Below, in pieces: positions 8,130 to 16,610 of a stretch of 64,000 nucleotides of DNA. A program made the translations under genes and the position numbers. The notes below the pieces were generated by a model that saw only the letters and a list, made by a program, of their open reading frames with translations, ran no database searches and was not told the DNA's origin. Origin of the DNA: VRUE01 sp963704515 (GTDB taxonomy: Bacteria; Actinomycetota; Thermoleophilia; Solirubrobacterales; 70-9); NCBI GenBank assembly GCA_963704515.1, contig OY969913.1, forward strand, positions 1,364,001-1,428,000, written 5' to 3'. Within the stretch, counting starts at the first letter, position 1. Each line of letters starts with the position of its first letter.

Positions 8130-8402
8130 ATGGCGACCGTCCGCATACCCCCGGTGCTGCGCCAGCAGACCGGCGGCCAGCCCGAAGTCGAGCTCTCCGG
8201 CGGCGACGTCGGTGAGGTCCTGCGCGCCCTCACCGCCGAGTACCCCGACACCGAGGCGCAGCTCTTCGGCGAGGACGGCGAGCTCAACCGCTACGTCAAC
8301 GTCTACCTCAACGACGAAGACGTCCGGGTGTTGGACGGGCTGGGCACAGCGGTAGCGGAGGGCGACACGGTCGTCATCCTGCCCGCCATGGCCGGCGGTT
8401 GA
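8130..8402 (+). CDS. cysO: CysO, ubiquitin-like sulfur carrier for cysteine synthesis
   Basis: 90-residue ThiS/MoaD-family protein ending in ILPAMAGG; the C-terminal Gly-Gly is the site that becomes a thiocarboxylate. It lies between the E1-like enzyme that would charge it and cysM, whose enzyme would add O-phosphoserine to form CysO-cysteine. Mec then releases cysteine. This matches the Mycobacterium tuberculosis MoeZ-CysO-CysM-Mec route. A role in molybdopterin or thiamine synthesis is less likely, since no mo- or thi- genes are near. Confidence 0.9.
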   Translation: MATVRIPPVLRQQTGGQPEVELSGGDVGEVLRALTAEYPDTEAQLFGEDGELNRYVNVYLNDEDVRVLDGLGTAVAEGDTVVILPAMAGG

Positions 8403-8439
8403 AACTCCCTTTGTAAAAGGCCCACAGGCTGGAGCCCAA

Positions 8440-8459
8440 CGCTATACTTTTTGAAGTAA
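8440..8459 (+). promoter_or_regulatory. Shared 20-bp promoter/operator element, copy 2
   Basis: Identical to 6887-6906. TATACT at 8443-8448 overlaps TACTT-TTTG-AAGTA. The element ends 10 bp before the cysM ATG, with GGGAGAG between, so a protein bound here would sit on the -10 and the transcription start. Confidence 0.75.
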
Positions 8460-8469
8460 CGGGAGAGCG

Positions 8470-9435
8470 ATGGCCTACGACGATCTACTCAATCGACCCT
8501 GCGGCGGGCGCTTCGGCAACGTCGTCGAGTCGATCGGCCACACGCCGCTGGTCGAGCTGCCGCGGCTGACGCCCAACCCCGACGTCCGCATCTACGCCAA
8601 GCTCGAGGGCCGCAACCCGACCGGCTCGGTCAAGGACCGGGTCGCCAAGTCGATGATCGAGGCGGCCGAGGCCGAGGGCCTGATCCAGCCGGGCCAGACG
8701 ATCCTCGAGCCGACCTCCGGCAACACCGGCATCTCGCTGGCGATGATCTGCCGCCGCAAGGGCTACCCGTTGAAGGTGGTGATGCCCGACAACGTGACCA
8801 AGGAGCGCACCCAGCTGCTCGAGATGTACGGCGCGGAGATCGTCTACTCGGAGGGCGCCAAGGGCTCCAACGGCGCGGTCGAGGTGGCGCTCGAGATGGC
8901 GCAGGACCCCGGCTACTACATGCCCTACCAGTACGGCAACGAGGCCAACCCGCGCGCCCACTACGAGGGCACCGCGGTCGAGATCCTCGAAGAGCTGGAC
9001 ACGGTGACCGCCTTCGTCGCCGGGCTCGGCACCGGCGGCACGCTGATGGGCAACGGCCGGCGCCTCAAGGAGGAGAACCCCGAGACGCTGCTGGTCGCGG
9101 CTGAGCCGATGCAGGGCGAGATGGTCCACGGCCTGCGCTCGCTCGACGACGGCTTCATCCCGCCGATCATCGACATCACCCTGCTCGACCGCAAGATCAT
9201 GGTCTCCAACCGAGACGCGGTCGTCTGGACCCGCAAGCTGCTCGACGAGGAGGGGATCTTCGCCGGCGTCTCCTCCGGCGCGATCGCCCGCATCGCCAAC
9301 CGCATCGCCGGCGAGCTCGACGGCGGCAACGTCGTCTTTCTGATCCCAGACGACGGCTGGAAGTACCTCTCCTCCGGCGTCTACACCAAGCCGATCGAGG
9401 AGATCGAGAACCTCGATTCGACGGTTTGGTGGTAA
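8470..9435 (+). CDS. cysM: CysM, O-phosphoserine sulfhydrylase using CysO thiocarboxylate
   Basis: 321-residue fold type II PLP enzyme. The PLP lysine is K55 in GSVKDR, the substrate loop is TSGNTG, and the phosphate loop is GTGGT. The C-terminus ends in a short tail with DSTVWW, like the tail that closes the active site in mycobacterial CysM, and the length fits CysM rather than plain CysK. Linkage to cysO and mec supports the CysO-dependent reaction. SD GGGAGAG precedes the ATG. Confidence 0.93.
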   Translation: MAYDDLLNRPCGGRFGNVVESIGHTPLVELPRLTPNPDVRIYAKLEGRNPTGSVKDRVAKSMIEAAEAEGLIQPGQTILEPTSGNTGISLAMICRRKGYPLKVVMPDNVTKERTQLLEMYGAEIVYSEGAKGSNGAVEVALEMAQDPGYYMPYQYGNEANPRAHYEGTAVEILEELDTVTAFVAGLGTGGTLMGNGRRLKEENPETLLVAAEPMQGEMVHGLRSLDDGFIPPIIDITLLDRKIMVSNRDAVVWTRKLLDEEGIFAGVSSGAIARIANRIAGELDGGNVVFLIPDDGWKYLSSGVYTKPIEEIENLDSTVWW

Positions 9436-10910
9436 GCGCTCGGGAGCACGCGCGGTTGGGCTTGGTCCTCGGCTTGTCATTCAGCTTCGCGTTGCTTGCG
9501 GCCGGCGCCGCCTCGGGCGCGGCGGCGCCGGCGGACCTCGATCGCTCGTTCGGCCACCACGGCGTCGCCCTGGTGGAAGGGCCGGCCGGCTCCCAGTTCC
9601 ACACCCAGGCACCGGCGAAGATGGCGCTGGGCCCGGGCGGAGAGATCTTCGTCCTCTACGCGAATCAGGCGCCCTGCTCGGGGTTCAGCGGCTGCTCGAT
9701 CGAATGGTCAGTGGCGCGGTTCAGCGCCGAGGGCGTTCGGGACGCCGGCTTCGGCAGCGGCCCGGGCTCGACGCTGACGGTTCGCGGCAACGAATACGAG
9801 CCGGCCGACCTGGCGGTCGGGCCGGACGGCAAGCCGGTGGTGGCGGCCCTCGATCAGAACCGGGTTGTGGTGGCTCGCTTCGACCAGGCAGGTCACCTGG
9901 AAGCGATGCTCGGCTCGAACGACGGCAATCCGCCCTTCGGCGACGCATACGAGCCGCCGGTGCTCGCCGTACAGGAAGACGGCAAGGTCCTGGTCGGGGT
10001 CGGTAACCCCGAAGTGCTGCGCGTCGTCCGCTACCTGCCGAACGGAGAACGCGACCCCGAGTTCGGCAGTGGCGGCGAAGCGACGCTGGCGCTGGAAACG
10101 CGGAACCGACCGGCCGGGCTGATGCTTGGCGCCAACGGGACGATCTCGGTCGCCGCGCCGCAATGCTGCGGCGGCTCGCCGCCCTACGGCGAAGGGTTCG
10201 CCCTCGCCAGGTTCCTGGCAAACGGTCAACCCGATCCGGCGCTGGCGAGACGCGGGCAGATCCTGTTTCCCACGGCGAACGCGAGGGGCAACGTCAACGC
10301 CGCGACCCTCGCTCCCGACGGCGGCGTTTACATCGCCTTCGAAGTGAGCACCGAAACGACGAGCACGATCGGGCTCGTGGTCAAGCTGCGGCCCGACGGC
10401 AGCATCGACACCGGCTTCGGCAAGAACGGCTACAGCCGCTTCCCGATCTCGGTCAAGGCACTCGCCGTCGACGGCAGTGGACGGCTCATCGCCGGTGGCT
10501 GGATCGGTGGCGCCGCGGTCGCCCGCATGCGCCCGGGCGGCGGGCTCGACCGGACCTTCGCCGCCGGCACGGAGGCGAAGCTGGCGGCAAGCGGTCCCGC
10601 CACCGCGGTCGGCCTGCAGGGCAAGGGCCGGATCGTCGCCCTGACCGAACCGTGCTGCGGGACGACGAAATCGTTTTCCCTCTTCCGGTTGATCGGCGGC
10701 ACCACGCACGCCCGCTGCCTCGGCCACAAGGCGACGATCGTCGGCACCGCCAAACGCGACGAAATCGAAGGCACCCCGCACCGCGACGTGATCGCGGCCC
10801 TCGGCGGCGCCGACAAAGTGCGCGCCCTCGGCGGGCCGGACATCATCTGCGGCGGCAAGGGCAAAGACGAACTCTTCGGCGGCCCCGGACGCGACACGGT
10901 GCGGCCCTGA
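9429..10910 (+). CDS. Secreted delta-60 repeat beta-propeller with a C-terminal calcium-binding (RTX-like) segment
   Basis: About 493 residues. A signal peptide is clear (LGLVLGLSFSFALLAAGAASGA). Then come delta-60-type repeats with D..FG..G....P and ARF...G..D..FG motifs across about 35-430. The last 50 residues carry GTPHRDVI, GGADKVRALGG and GKGKDELFGGPGRD, the hemolysin-type calcium repeats. The true start is uncertain: GTG 9429, TTG 9426, or TTG 9456, which has GGGAG about ten bases upstream. The gene overlaps the cysM stop and separates cysM from mec although it has no evident sulfur role. Glu codons are a mix of GAA and GAG. Confidence 0.8.
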   Translation: MVSAREHARLGLVLGLSFSFALLAAGAASGAAAPADLDRSFGHHGVALVEGPAGSQFHTQAPAKMALGPGGEIFVLYANQAPCSGFSGCSIEWSVARFSAEGVRDAGFGSGPGSTLTVRGNEYEPADLAVGPDGKPVVAALDQNRVVVARFDQAGHLEAMLGSNDGNPPFGDAYEPPVLAVQEDGKVLVGVGNPEVLRVVRYLPNGERDPEFGSGGEATLALETRNRPAGLMLGANGTISVAAPQCCGGSPPYGEGFALARFLANGQPDPALARRGQILFPTANARGNVNAATLAPDGGVYIAFEVSTETTSTIGLVVKLRPDGSIDTGFGKNGYSRFPISVKALAVDGSGRLIAGGWIGGAAVARMRPGGGLDRTFAAGTEAKLAASGPATAVGLQGKGRIVALTEPCCGTTKSFSLFRLIGGTTHARCLGHKATIVGTAKRDEIEGTPHRDVIAALGGADKVRALGGPDIICGGKGKDELFGGPGRDTVRP

Positions 10911-10937
10911 CGGCCGTCCGCTAGCCTCGCTCGGCCG

Positions 10938-11336
10938 ATGCGGATCTCCCAGGACCTGATCGACGAGATGATCGTCCACGCACGCGCGGACCTGCCCAAC
11001 GAGTGCTGTGGGATGGTCGGCGGCACCGGCGACGAGGCGAGCGCGGTGATCCCGGTGAAGAACGCGGCCGCCAGCCCACTGCGCTTCGAGATGGACCCGC
11101 AGGAGCAGTACAACGCGCTGAAGGCGATCGAAGACCAGGGCGGGGAGATGCTGGCGATCTACCACTCGCATACGAAGAGCGCCGCCTATCCGTCGCAGAC
11201 CGACGTCAACCAGGCGGTCAACTGGCCCGACGCGATCTACGTGATCGTCTCGCTCGAGGACGAGGACAATCCAAACGTGAAGGCCTACTGGCTCAAGGAC
11301 CTGAAGATCGCCGATGCCGAGCTCGTCGTCGAGTAG
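10938..11336 (+). CDS. mec: Mec, JAMM-type zinc peptidase releasing cysteine from CysO-Cys
   Basis: 132-residue M67 family metallopeptidase. The JAMM motif is complete: E22 (NECCG), H76-x-H78, S86 and D89 (PSQTD). In mycobacteria this enzyme cleaves the CysO-cysteine isopeptide-like bond. TAGCCT (10922-10927) lies ten bases before the ATG and no SD is present, so it may be transcribed separately from cysM as a leaderless message. Confidence 0.9.
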   Translation: MRISQDLIDEMIVHARADLPNECCGMVGGTGDEASAVIPVKNAAASPLRFEMDPQEQYNALKAIEDQGGEMLAIYHSHTKSAAYPSQTDVNQAVNWPDAIYVIVSLEDEDNPNVKAYWLKDLKIADAELVVE

Positions 11337-11547
11337 CGGGCGCCTGGTCAAGGTCGCCTACGCGCTGAACCAGATGGAGGCCGAGATGATCCAGGGCCTG
11401 CTCGGCGAGCACGGCATCCCGAGCATGGCGCAGCGGACCGTCGACAACCCGGAGTTCCTCGCCGCCGGGCCGCGCCAGATTCTCGTCCCCGAGGCCGCCG
11501 CCGAGGCCGCGCGCGAAGTGCTTGAGGGCGGGCCGGGCTCGGACTAG
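11314..11547 (+). CDS. Small DUF2007-like protein
   Basis: 77 residues with the pattern LVKVAYALNQMEAEMIQGLLGEHGIPS and a C-terminal QILVPEAAAEAAREVL, typical of DUF2007, which is described as a putative signal-transducing domain. It begins inside mec (23-bp overlap, different frame), so the two are co-expressed. Its stop overlaps the stop of the convergent gene within CTAG. Function unknown. Confidence 0.75.
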   Translation: MPSSSSSSGRLVKVAYALNQMEAEMIQGLLGEHGIPSMAQRTVDNPEFLAAGPRQILVPEAAAEAAREVLEGGPGSD

Positions 11548-12299
11548 TCCGAGCCCGGCCGGTTGATCTCGCGCAGGTAGTCGCGCCAGGCGTCCTCGAT
11601 CTCGCCGAACCGCGCCTCGAAGGCCGCTTCCAGAGTCGGCGTCGCGCCGCCCGGACGCAGCTCCAGGGCGAGGCGCTCGCAGGCGTCGGGGCCGCGCTCC
11701 AGCTCGAGCAGGTCGAAGATCGTGCCGCCGAGGATCACCGCGTCGCGGCGCGAGGGCGGGAAGGAGGGGCGGGCGCTCTCGCGCAGCCGGCGGAGCACCG
11801 CGGCGCGGTAGAGGCCGACCTGCCGGGCGAAGTACTGGGCGCCGCCTTCGACCAGCCAGGCCCAGCGCAGGTAGCGGGCGAAGCGGCGCGGCGTCCAGGA
11901 GGGCGGCAGGGCCGGGTTGTTGGTGGCGACCACCAGCTGCGCGTAGAGCCGCTCTGCCGTGCCGCGCAGCGCCTCGCGCGAGTCGTCGCCGGCGGCGCGG
12001 CGCTCCATGTGGGCGTCGTTGAGCACGTGCAACTCGCTCGACATCGCCCAGCCGGCGAGGTAACGGCGCCCGGCCGGCGCCGCCGACCAGCGGGCCGCCG
12101 GCAGGAAGGGGTGGGCGAGCGCCAGCCAGGCGGGGTTGGTGTGGATGACAACGGTGATCTCGCCCGGCACCGACTCGAAGCGGTCCTCGAGCCGCAGCCG
12201 CAGTTCCTCCATCCGGTCCAGCGTCCGCTCCGCGAAGGCGGAGTCGCCGCTGTCGTGGCGCGCGGTGAAGCTCAGAGATTCGGTCTCAACCCAGGGCAA
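11544..12299 (-). CDS. Peptidase-MA-like protein lacking an HExxH motif
   Basis: 251 residues. The overall layout resembles gluzincin/peptidase MA-like proteins (ITVVIHTNPAWL near the N-terminus; AWLVEGGAQYFARQ about 165; later D.W..YL). The E-G-G-A-x-Y-F block matches the third-ligand helix, but where HExxH should be the sequence reads LYAQLVVATNN, so it is probably not an active metalloprotease. No signal peptide is seen. The assignment is from pattern only. Confidence 0.5.
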   Translation of the reverse strand: MPWVETESLSFTARHDSGDSAFAERTLDRMEELRLRLEDRFESVPGEITVVIHTNPAWLALAHPFLPAARWSAAPAGRRYLAGWAMSSELHVLNDAHMERRAAGDDSREALRGTAERLYAQLVVATNNPALPPSWTPRRFARYLRWAWLVEGGAQYFARQVGLYRAAVLRRLRESARPSFPPSRRDAVILGGTIFDLLELERGPDACERLALELRPGGATPTLEAAFEARFGEIEDAWRDYLREINRPGSD

Positions 12300-12320
12300 C
12301 GGGCCGAGCCTACAACCAGG

Positions 12321-12950
12321 TCAGACCAGGACGGGCTCGGCGGCGCCGCAGACCTCGAGGATCTCGCCGCGGGCGCGCTCGAACTCTTCGTCGGCCATCA
12401 CCGGCGTGCCCTCGAAGGGCAGTTCGCGGTCGACCTCGACCCAGGAGCGGCAGCCGTGGTACTCCTCGCGGACTTTGACGGTCACCGGGCGCGGGATGCG
12501 GTGCACCCGGAGCAGCAGCACGTGCAGCGGGTGCCGTCGCTTCCAGTTGAGCCGCTTCTCGGCGTAGTCCGGCGTCCAGACGTAGTAGGGGGAGAGGCCG
12601 TCGATCACCCGCGGGTCGGTGACCGTGATGTGGTCGGTGACCTCAGCCCAGGCGCGCAGCCGCACCCGCTCGGGCTGGGCGATGCCGCCGTCCTGCAGCA
12701 GCGCGCGCGCCGGCGGTTCCTCGTCCGGCCAGACGCCCTCCTCGAGCGCCCGCCCCAGCTCAGGGTGGTGGGACTCGCGGACCAGGTTGTTGCGCTGATG
12801 GTCGAAGGTCGGGTAGAGGAAGAAACGCTCGTGATCGAGCTCGAAGTGCTTGTTCTCCTCGCGAATTCCGCCCTTGCGAAGCGTGAGCAGTTGCTCGCCC
12901 TCGGCGAGCGCGCGGACCGTTACGGCCCATTCCTTGAAAGCGATCGGCAT
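12321..12950 (-). CDS. DUF1802 family protein
   Basis: 209 residues with the DUF1802 hallmarks FKEWAVTVRALAEGEQLLTLRKGG, the FFLYPTFDHQR block and a later RRHPLHVLLLRVHRI. Function not known. It is separated from the hyuB stop by 139 bp (12951-13089), in which I see no gene or convincing site. Confidence 0.8.
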   Translation of the reverse strand: MPIAFKEWAVTVRALAEGEQLLTLRKGGIREENKHFELDHERFFLYPTFDHQRNNLVRESHHPELGRALEEGVWPDEEPPARALLQDGGIAQPERVRLRAWAEVTDHITVTDPRVIDGLSPYYVWTPDYAEKRLNWKRRHPLHVLLLRVHRIPRPVTVKVREEYHGCRSWVEVDRELPFEGTPVMADEEFERARGEILEVCGAAEPVLV

Positions 12951-13089
12951 TTGAAGTCGTACCTAGAGATAGGAGTTTGAGAACAGTGACTGGGAAGGGA
13001 AACCTCGAACCCCATTCCAGGATGAGAAGGCCCGCCCGAATTCGGCATTCTAGACCAGGTTGGCTGGATCGCCAAATAAGTGACGAAGA

Positions 13090-14640
13090 TCACTGAATTC
13101 CGAAGCCGCTGCCTCCGGGAGTTTCGACCCGGATCGTGTCCCCGGGCGCCAGCTCGCCCTCGGCCTTTCCGGGCAGCGGCTCGCCGCCCAGCAGGTCGCG
13201 GCCGGGCGCTCCGTCCTCGCCTCCGTCGCGGCCGCGCGGCGGGTGGCGGCGGCGCTCGGCGATCAGCGAGAAGCGCATCGGGGCGAGCGCTTCGAGCTCG
13301 CGCACGATCCCCTCGCCGCCGGCGTGGCGGCCGGCGCCGCCGCTGCCGCGGCGCACCGAGAGCTCGCGCACTCGCAGCGGGAACTCGCTCTCCAGCGCCT
13401 CGACCGGAGTGTTGAGCGTGTTGGACATGGCGACGTGGATCGCGCTCGGGCCGTCGGCGTCGGGGCAGGCGCCCTGGCCGCCGCCGAGCGTCTCGTAGTA
13501 GGTGAAGCCCTCGCCGGCCAGGGTCAGGTTGTTCATCGTCCCTTGGCCCTGGGCGGGGACCGGGCGGGCGCCGCCGAGCGCGGCGATCGTCAGGTCGGCG
13601 ACGCGGCTCGAGGTCTCGACGTTGCCGGCGGCGACCGCGGCCGGCGGGCGGGCGTTGAGCAGGCAGCCCTCCGGCGCGACGACCTCGATCGGCCGGTAGG
13701 CGCCGGCGCAGGGCGGGGCGTCGGGATCGGTGAGCACGCGCACCGCGAAGAAGGCGGCGGACTTGGTGACCGAGAGCGGGCAGTTGAGGTTGCCCTCGAC
13801 CTGCGGGTCGGTGCCGGAGAAGTCGAGCACGATCGCCTCGCCGCGAATCGTCGCCGCGACGCACACCCTCACGTCCCAGCTGTCCGTTCCGGTGCGCCTT
13901 TCCCCCGGCGTGGGTGGCAAAGGCGCACCGGAGCGGGCGTTGGCGGCCTCGAGGAAGTCCTCGGCGGTGTAGGTGCCGTCGGGCAGGGCGGCGAGCGCGG
14001 CGCGGGTGCGGCGCTCGGCGTAGGCGAGGATCTCGTCCATCCCGGCGCGCAGGCCGGCGGCGCCGTGGCGCTCGGCGAGCTCGGCGAGGCGCAGGGCGCC
14101 GATCCGGTTGGCCGCCGTCTGGGCGCGCAGGTCGGCGAGGCGCTGGTGCGGGAAGCGCATGCGCGAGGCGAGCTCGGCGAGGACGTCGGGGTCGGCGCGC
14201 GTCGGCGGGATCACGACGCCCTCTTCGTCAAGGTTGCGCGAACCGGCGGGCATGCTGCCCGGGGTCGGGCCGCCGACGTCGGCGTGATGGGCCCGGCAGG
14301 CGGCGAAGCCGATCGGATCGCCGTCGACGAAGACCGGCGAGATCAGGGTGATGTCCGGCAGGTGGGTGCCGCCGCGGTAGGGGTCGTTGAGGATCCACGA
14401 GTCGCCCGGCCGCTGCTCCTCGCCGAGCACGGCGGCGACCGCGTCGGGCATCGAGCCGAGGTGGACGGGGATGTGCTCGGCCTGCATCACCAGCTCGCCG
14501 CGCGCGTCGAAGATCGCGGTCGAGCAGTCGTGGCGCTCCTTGATGTTGGCCGAGTAGGCGGAGCGGATCAGCGCCGCGCCCATCTCGTCGCAGGCGGCGC
14601 GCAGGCCGCCGATCGTCACCTGAAGCGTTACCGGGTCCAC
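13090..14640 (-). CDS. hyuB: HyuB-type hydantoinase/oxoprolinase subunit B
   Basis: 516 residues starting MDPVTLQVTIGGLRAACDEMG, with ERHDCSTAIFD, HLGSMPDAV, DPYRGGTHLPDI and LDFSGTDPQVEGNLN, all typical of the N-methylhydantoinase B family. With HyuA it forms an ATP-dependent enzyme opening hydantoin, oxoproline or related rings; substrate not predictable. It overlaps hyuA by 13 bp. Around residues 236-251, just before the VCVAATIRGEAI strand, there is a Pro/Arg-rich insert encoded by the palindrome at 13888-13932, not expected in the family. Confidence 0.88.
   Translation of the reverse strand: MDPVTLQVTIGGLRAACDEMGAALIRSAYSANIKERHDCSTAIFDARGELVMQAEHIPVHLGSMPDAVAAVLGEEQRPGDSWILNDPYRGGTHLPDITLISPVFVDGDPIGFAACRAHHADVGGPTPGSMPAGSRNLDEEGVVIPPTRADPDVLAELASRMRFPHQRLADLRAQTAANRIGALRLAELAERHGAAGLRAGMDEILAYAERRTRAALAALPDGTYTAEDFLEAANARSGAPLPPTPGERRTGTDSWDVRVCVAATIRGEAIVLDFSGTDPQVEGNLNCPLSVTKSAAFFAVRVLTDPDAPPCAGAYRPIEVVAPEGCLLNARPPAAVAAGNVETSSRVADLTIAALGGARPVPAQGQGTMNNLTLAGEGFTYYETLGGGQGACPDADGPSAIHVAMSNTLNTPVEALESEFPLRVRELSVRRGSGGAGRHAGGEGIVRELEALAPMRFSLIAERRRHPPRGRDGGEDGAPGRDLLGGEPLPGKAEGELAPGDTIRVETPGGSGFGIQ
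13888..13932. repeat. Palindromic element inside hyuB (family 2, copy 1)
   Basis: Arms TCCGGTGCGCCTTT (13888-13901) and AAAGGCGCACCGGA (13919-13932) are perfectly complementary, with a 17-base C/G-rich centre. The same arms occur at 36181-36227 in tldE. It adds about 15 codons in frame. Confidence 0.8.
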
Positions 14641-16601
14641 CGCGCTCCGATCGTGCCGGCTTCGTCGACCTCGGCGCGCCAGCCGGGTGGGAGGACGAAG
14701 GTGGACTCGGGGAGCTCGAAGACCGCCGGCCCGTCGAGCGCGAGGCCGGTGGGCGGCTCGCCGCGCAGGACTGGGGTCTCGACCCAGGCGCCGTCGAAGC
14801 GAACCGGCCTGGCGCCCTCGGTGACGTTGCCCGTGGCTGCGGCGAGCCGTGGCCGGGTGCCGGTCTCGACGATCGCCAGGCGGATGTGGACGAGGACGAC
14901 CTCGCCGTCGGGGTCGCGGTGGCCGTAGCGCTCCTCGTGGGCAGCGGCGAAGCGGTCGGCCAGGTCGCGGCGGTCGGGGCGGGTTGAGCCGGGGACGGGT
15001 AGCTCGAAGGCCTGTCCGGCGTAACGCATCTCGTAGACGACCTCGGGCTCGCCCTCGATCCCGTCCTCGAGGTTCGCGATCAGGTCGTCGACCTCGCGGG
15101 CGATCCGCTCGGCGCTGAGCTCGGCGCCGCTCAGCATCACCGTGCGCGTCGTGTCGCGGCGGCGGTCCGAGGCGCAGAGACCGAGGGCGGAGAGCACGCC
15201 CCCGGCCCGCGGGCAGAGGATGCGGCCGATGCCGAGCTCGGCGGCGATCGCTGCGGCGTGCATCGGGCCGGCGCCGCCGAAGGGCATCAGGGCGAAGCGG
15301 CGCGGGTCGACGCCGCGCTCGACCGTCACCGTGCGCAGGGCCCGCACCATCTCCTGGTTGGCGACGCGGACGATGCCCTCGGCGGTCCCGGTCTCGCCGA
15401 GGCCGAGCGAGTCGCCAAGGTGGCGAACGGCGCTTCGCGCAGCCTCGACGTCGAGCGCGACGCCGCCGGCCAGCTCCGAGTCGGCGGCGAGGCGGCCGAG
15501 CAGCAGGTTGGCGTCGGTCACCGTGGGCTCGGTGCCGCCGCGTCCGTAACAGGCCGGGCCCGGATCGGCGCCGGCCGAGCGCGGTCCGACGCGCAGCGCG
15601 CCGCCCGGGTCGGGCCAGCCGATCGAGCCGCCGCCGGCGCCGACCGTGTGCACGTCGACCATCGGCAGCTGGACTACTCGGCCGTCGATCGTGCGCGACT
15701 CGGTGCGCCGCACCTCGCCGTCCTCGACCACGCAGACGTCGCAGGAGGTGCCGCCCATGTCGAGCCCGAGCGCATTGCCGTCGCCCGAGGCGCGGGCGAG
15801 CAGGCCGGCGCCGACGGCGCCGCCCGCCGGGCCGGAGAGCACGCTCCAGGCGCCGGCCCTGGCTGCCTCTCCGGCCGTGGCGACGCCGCCTGAGGAGCGC
15901 ATGACCAGCGGCTGCGGCAGCCCGGCGCCGGCAGCGGCCTCGGTGAGCCGGGCGAGGTAGCGGCCGAGCAGAGGGGAGAGGTAGGCGTCGATCGCGGTGG
16001 TCGAGGTGCGCTCGTACTCGCGGAAGCGGGGCAGGACCTCATGCGAGGCCGAGACGTGCACGCCGGGCAGCTCGCGCCGCAGGTGCTCGGCGATGCACCG
16101 CTCGTGGCTTGGGTCGACGTATGAGAAGAGCAGGCAGATCGCGACGGCCTCGGCGCCGGACTCGCGCAGCAGGGCGGCGAGGCGCTCGGGCTCGCCCTCG
16201 GCGAGCGGCTCGAGCACGCCGTCCGGCCCGACCCGCTCCTCCGCCTCGAAGCGTAGCTCCGGCCCGACCAACGGCGCCGGCTTCGGCGCGCAGAGCCGGT
16301 AGAGCTCGGGCCGGTCCTGGCGGCCGATCTCGAGCAGGTCGGCGAAGCCGCGGGTGGAGATCAGGGCGGTGCGGGCGCCGCGTTCCTCGAGCAGCGCGTT
16401 GGTGCCGACCGTCATCCCGTGGGCGAAGGAGTCGACCTCGGTGGCATCGGCCCCCGCGCGCTCCAGCACCTCGGCCACGGCGTCGAGCACCGCGCGCGAC
16501 TGGTCCTCGGGCGTCGTCGGCAGCTTCGCCGCGTGCAGCCGCTCGCCGTCGAAGAGGACGGCGTCGGTGAAGGTCCCGCCTACGTCGACCCCGAGCAGCA
16601 C
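14628..16601 (-). CDS. hyuA: HyuA-type hydantoinase/oxoprolinase subunit A
   Basis: 657 residues in the actin-like ATPase fold: LLGVDVGGTFTDAVLFD at the N-terminus, AHGMTVGTNALLE, LSGPAGGAVGAG, LDMGGTSCDVCVVEDG and GAGGGSIGW. This is the ATP-binding partner of HyuB. It begins 9 bp after nadB and overlaps hyuB, giving one operon with the coiled-coil gene and nadB. The link to NAD synthesis is unexplained. Confidence 0.9.
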   Translation of the reverse strand: MLLGVDVGGTFTDAVLFDGERLHAAKLPTTPEDQSRAVLDAVAEVLERAGADATEVDSFAHGMTVGTNALLEERGARTALISTRGFADLLEIGRQDRPELYRLCAPKPAPLVGPELRFEAEERVGPDGVLEPLAEGEPERLAALLRESGAEAVAICLLFSYVDPSHERCIAEHLRRELPGVHVSASHEVLPRFREYERTSTTAIDAYLSPLLGRYLARLTEAAAGAGLPQPLVMRSSGGVATAGEAARAGAWSVLSGPAGGAVGAGLLARASGDGNALGLDMGGTSCDVCVVEDGEVRRTESRTIDGRVVQLPMVDVHTVGAGGGSIGWPDPGGALRVGPRSAGADPGPACYGRGGTEPTVTDANLLLGRLAADSELAGGVALDVEAARSAVRHLGDSLGLGETGTAEGIVRVANQEMVRALRTVTVERGVDPRRFALMPFGGAGPMHAAAIAAELGIGRILCPRAGGVLSALGLCASDRRRDTTRTVMLSGAELSAERIAREVDDLIANLEDGIEGEPEVVYEMRYAGQAFELPVPGSTRPDRRDLADRFAAAHEERYGHRDPDGEVVLVHIRLAIVETGTRPRLAAATGNVTEGARPVRFDGAWVETPVLRGEPPTGLALDGPAVFELPESTFVLPPGWRAEVDEAGTIGARWTR

Positions 16602-16610
16602 GCCCTGACG

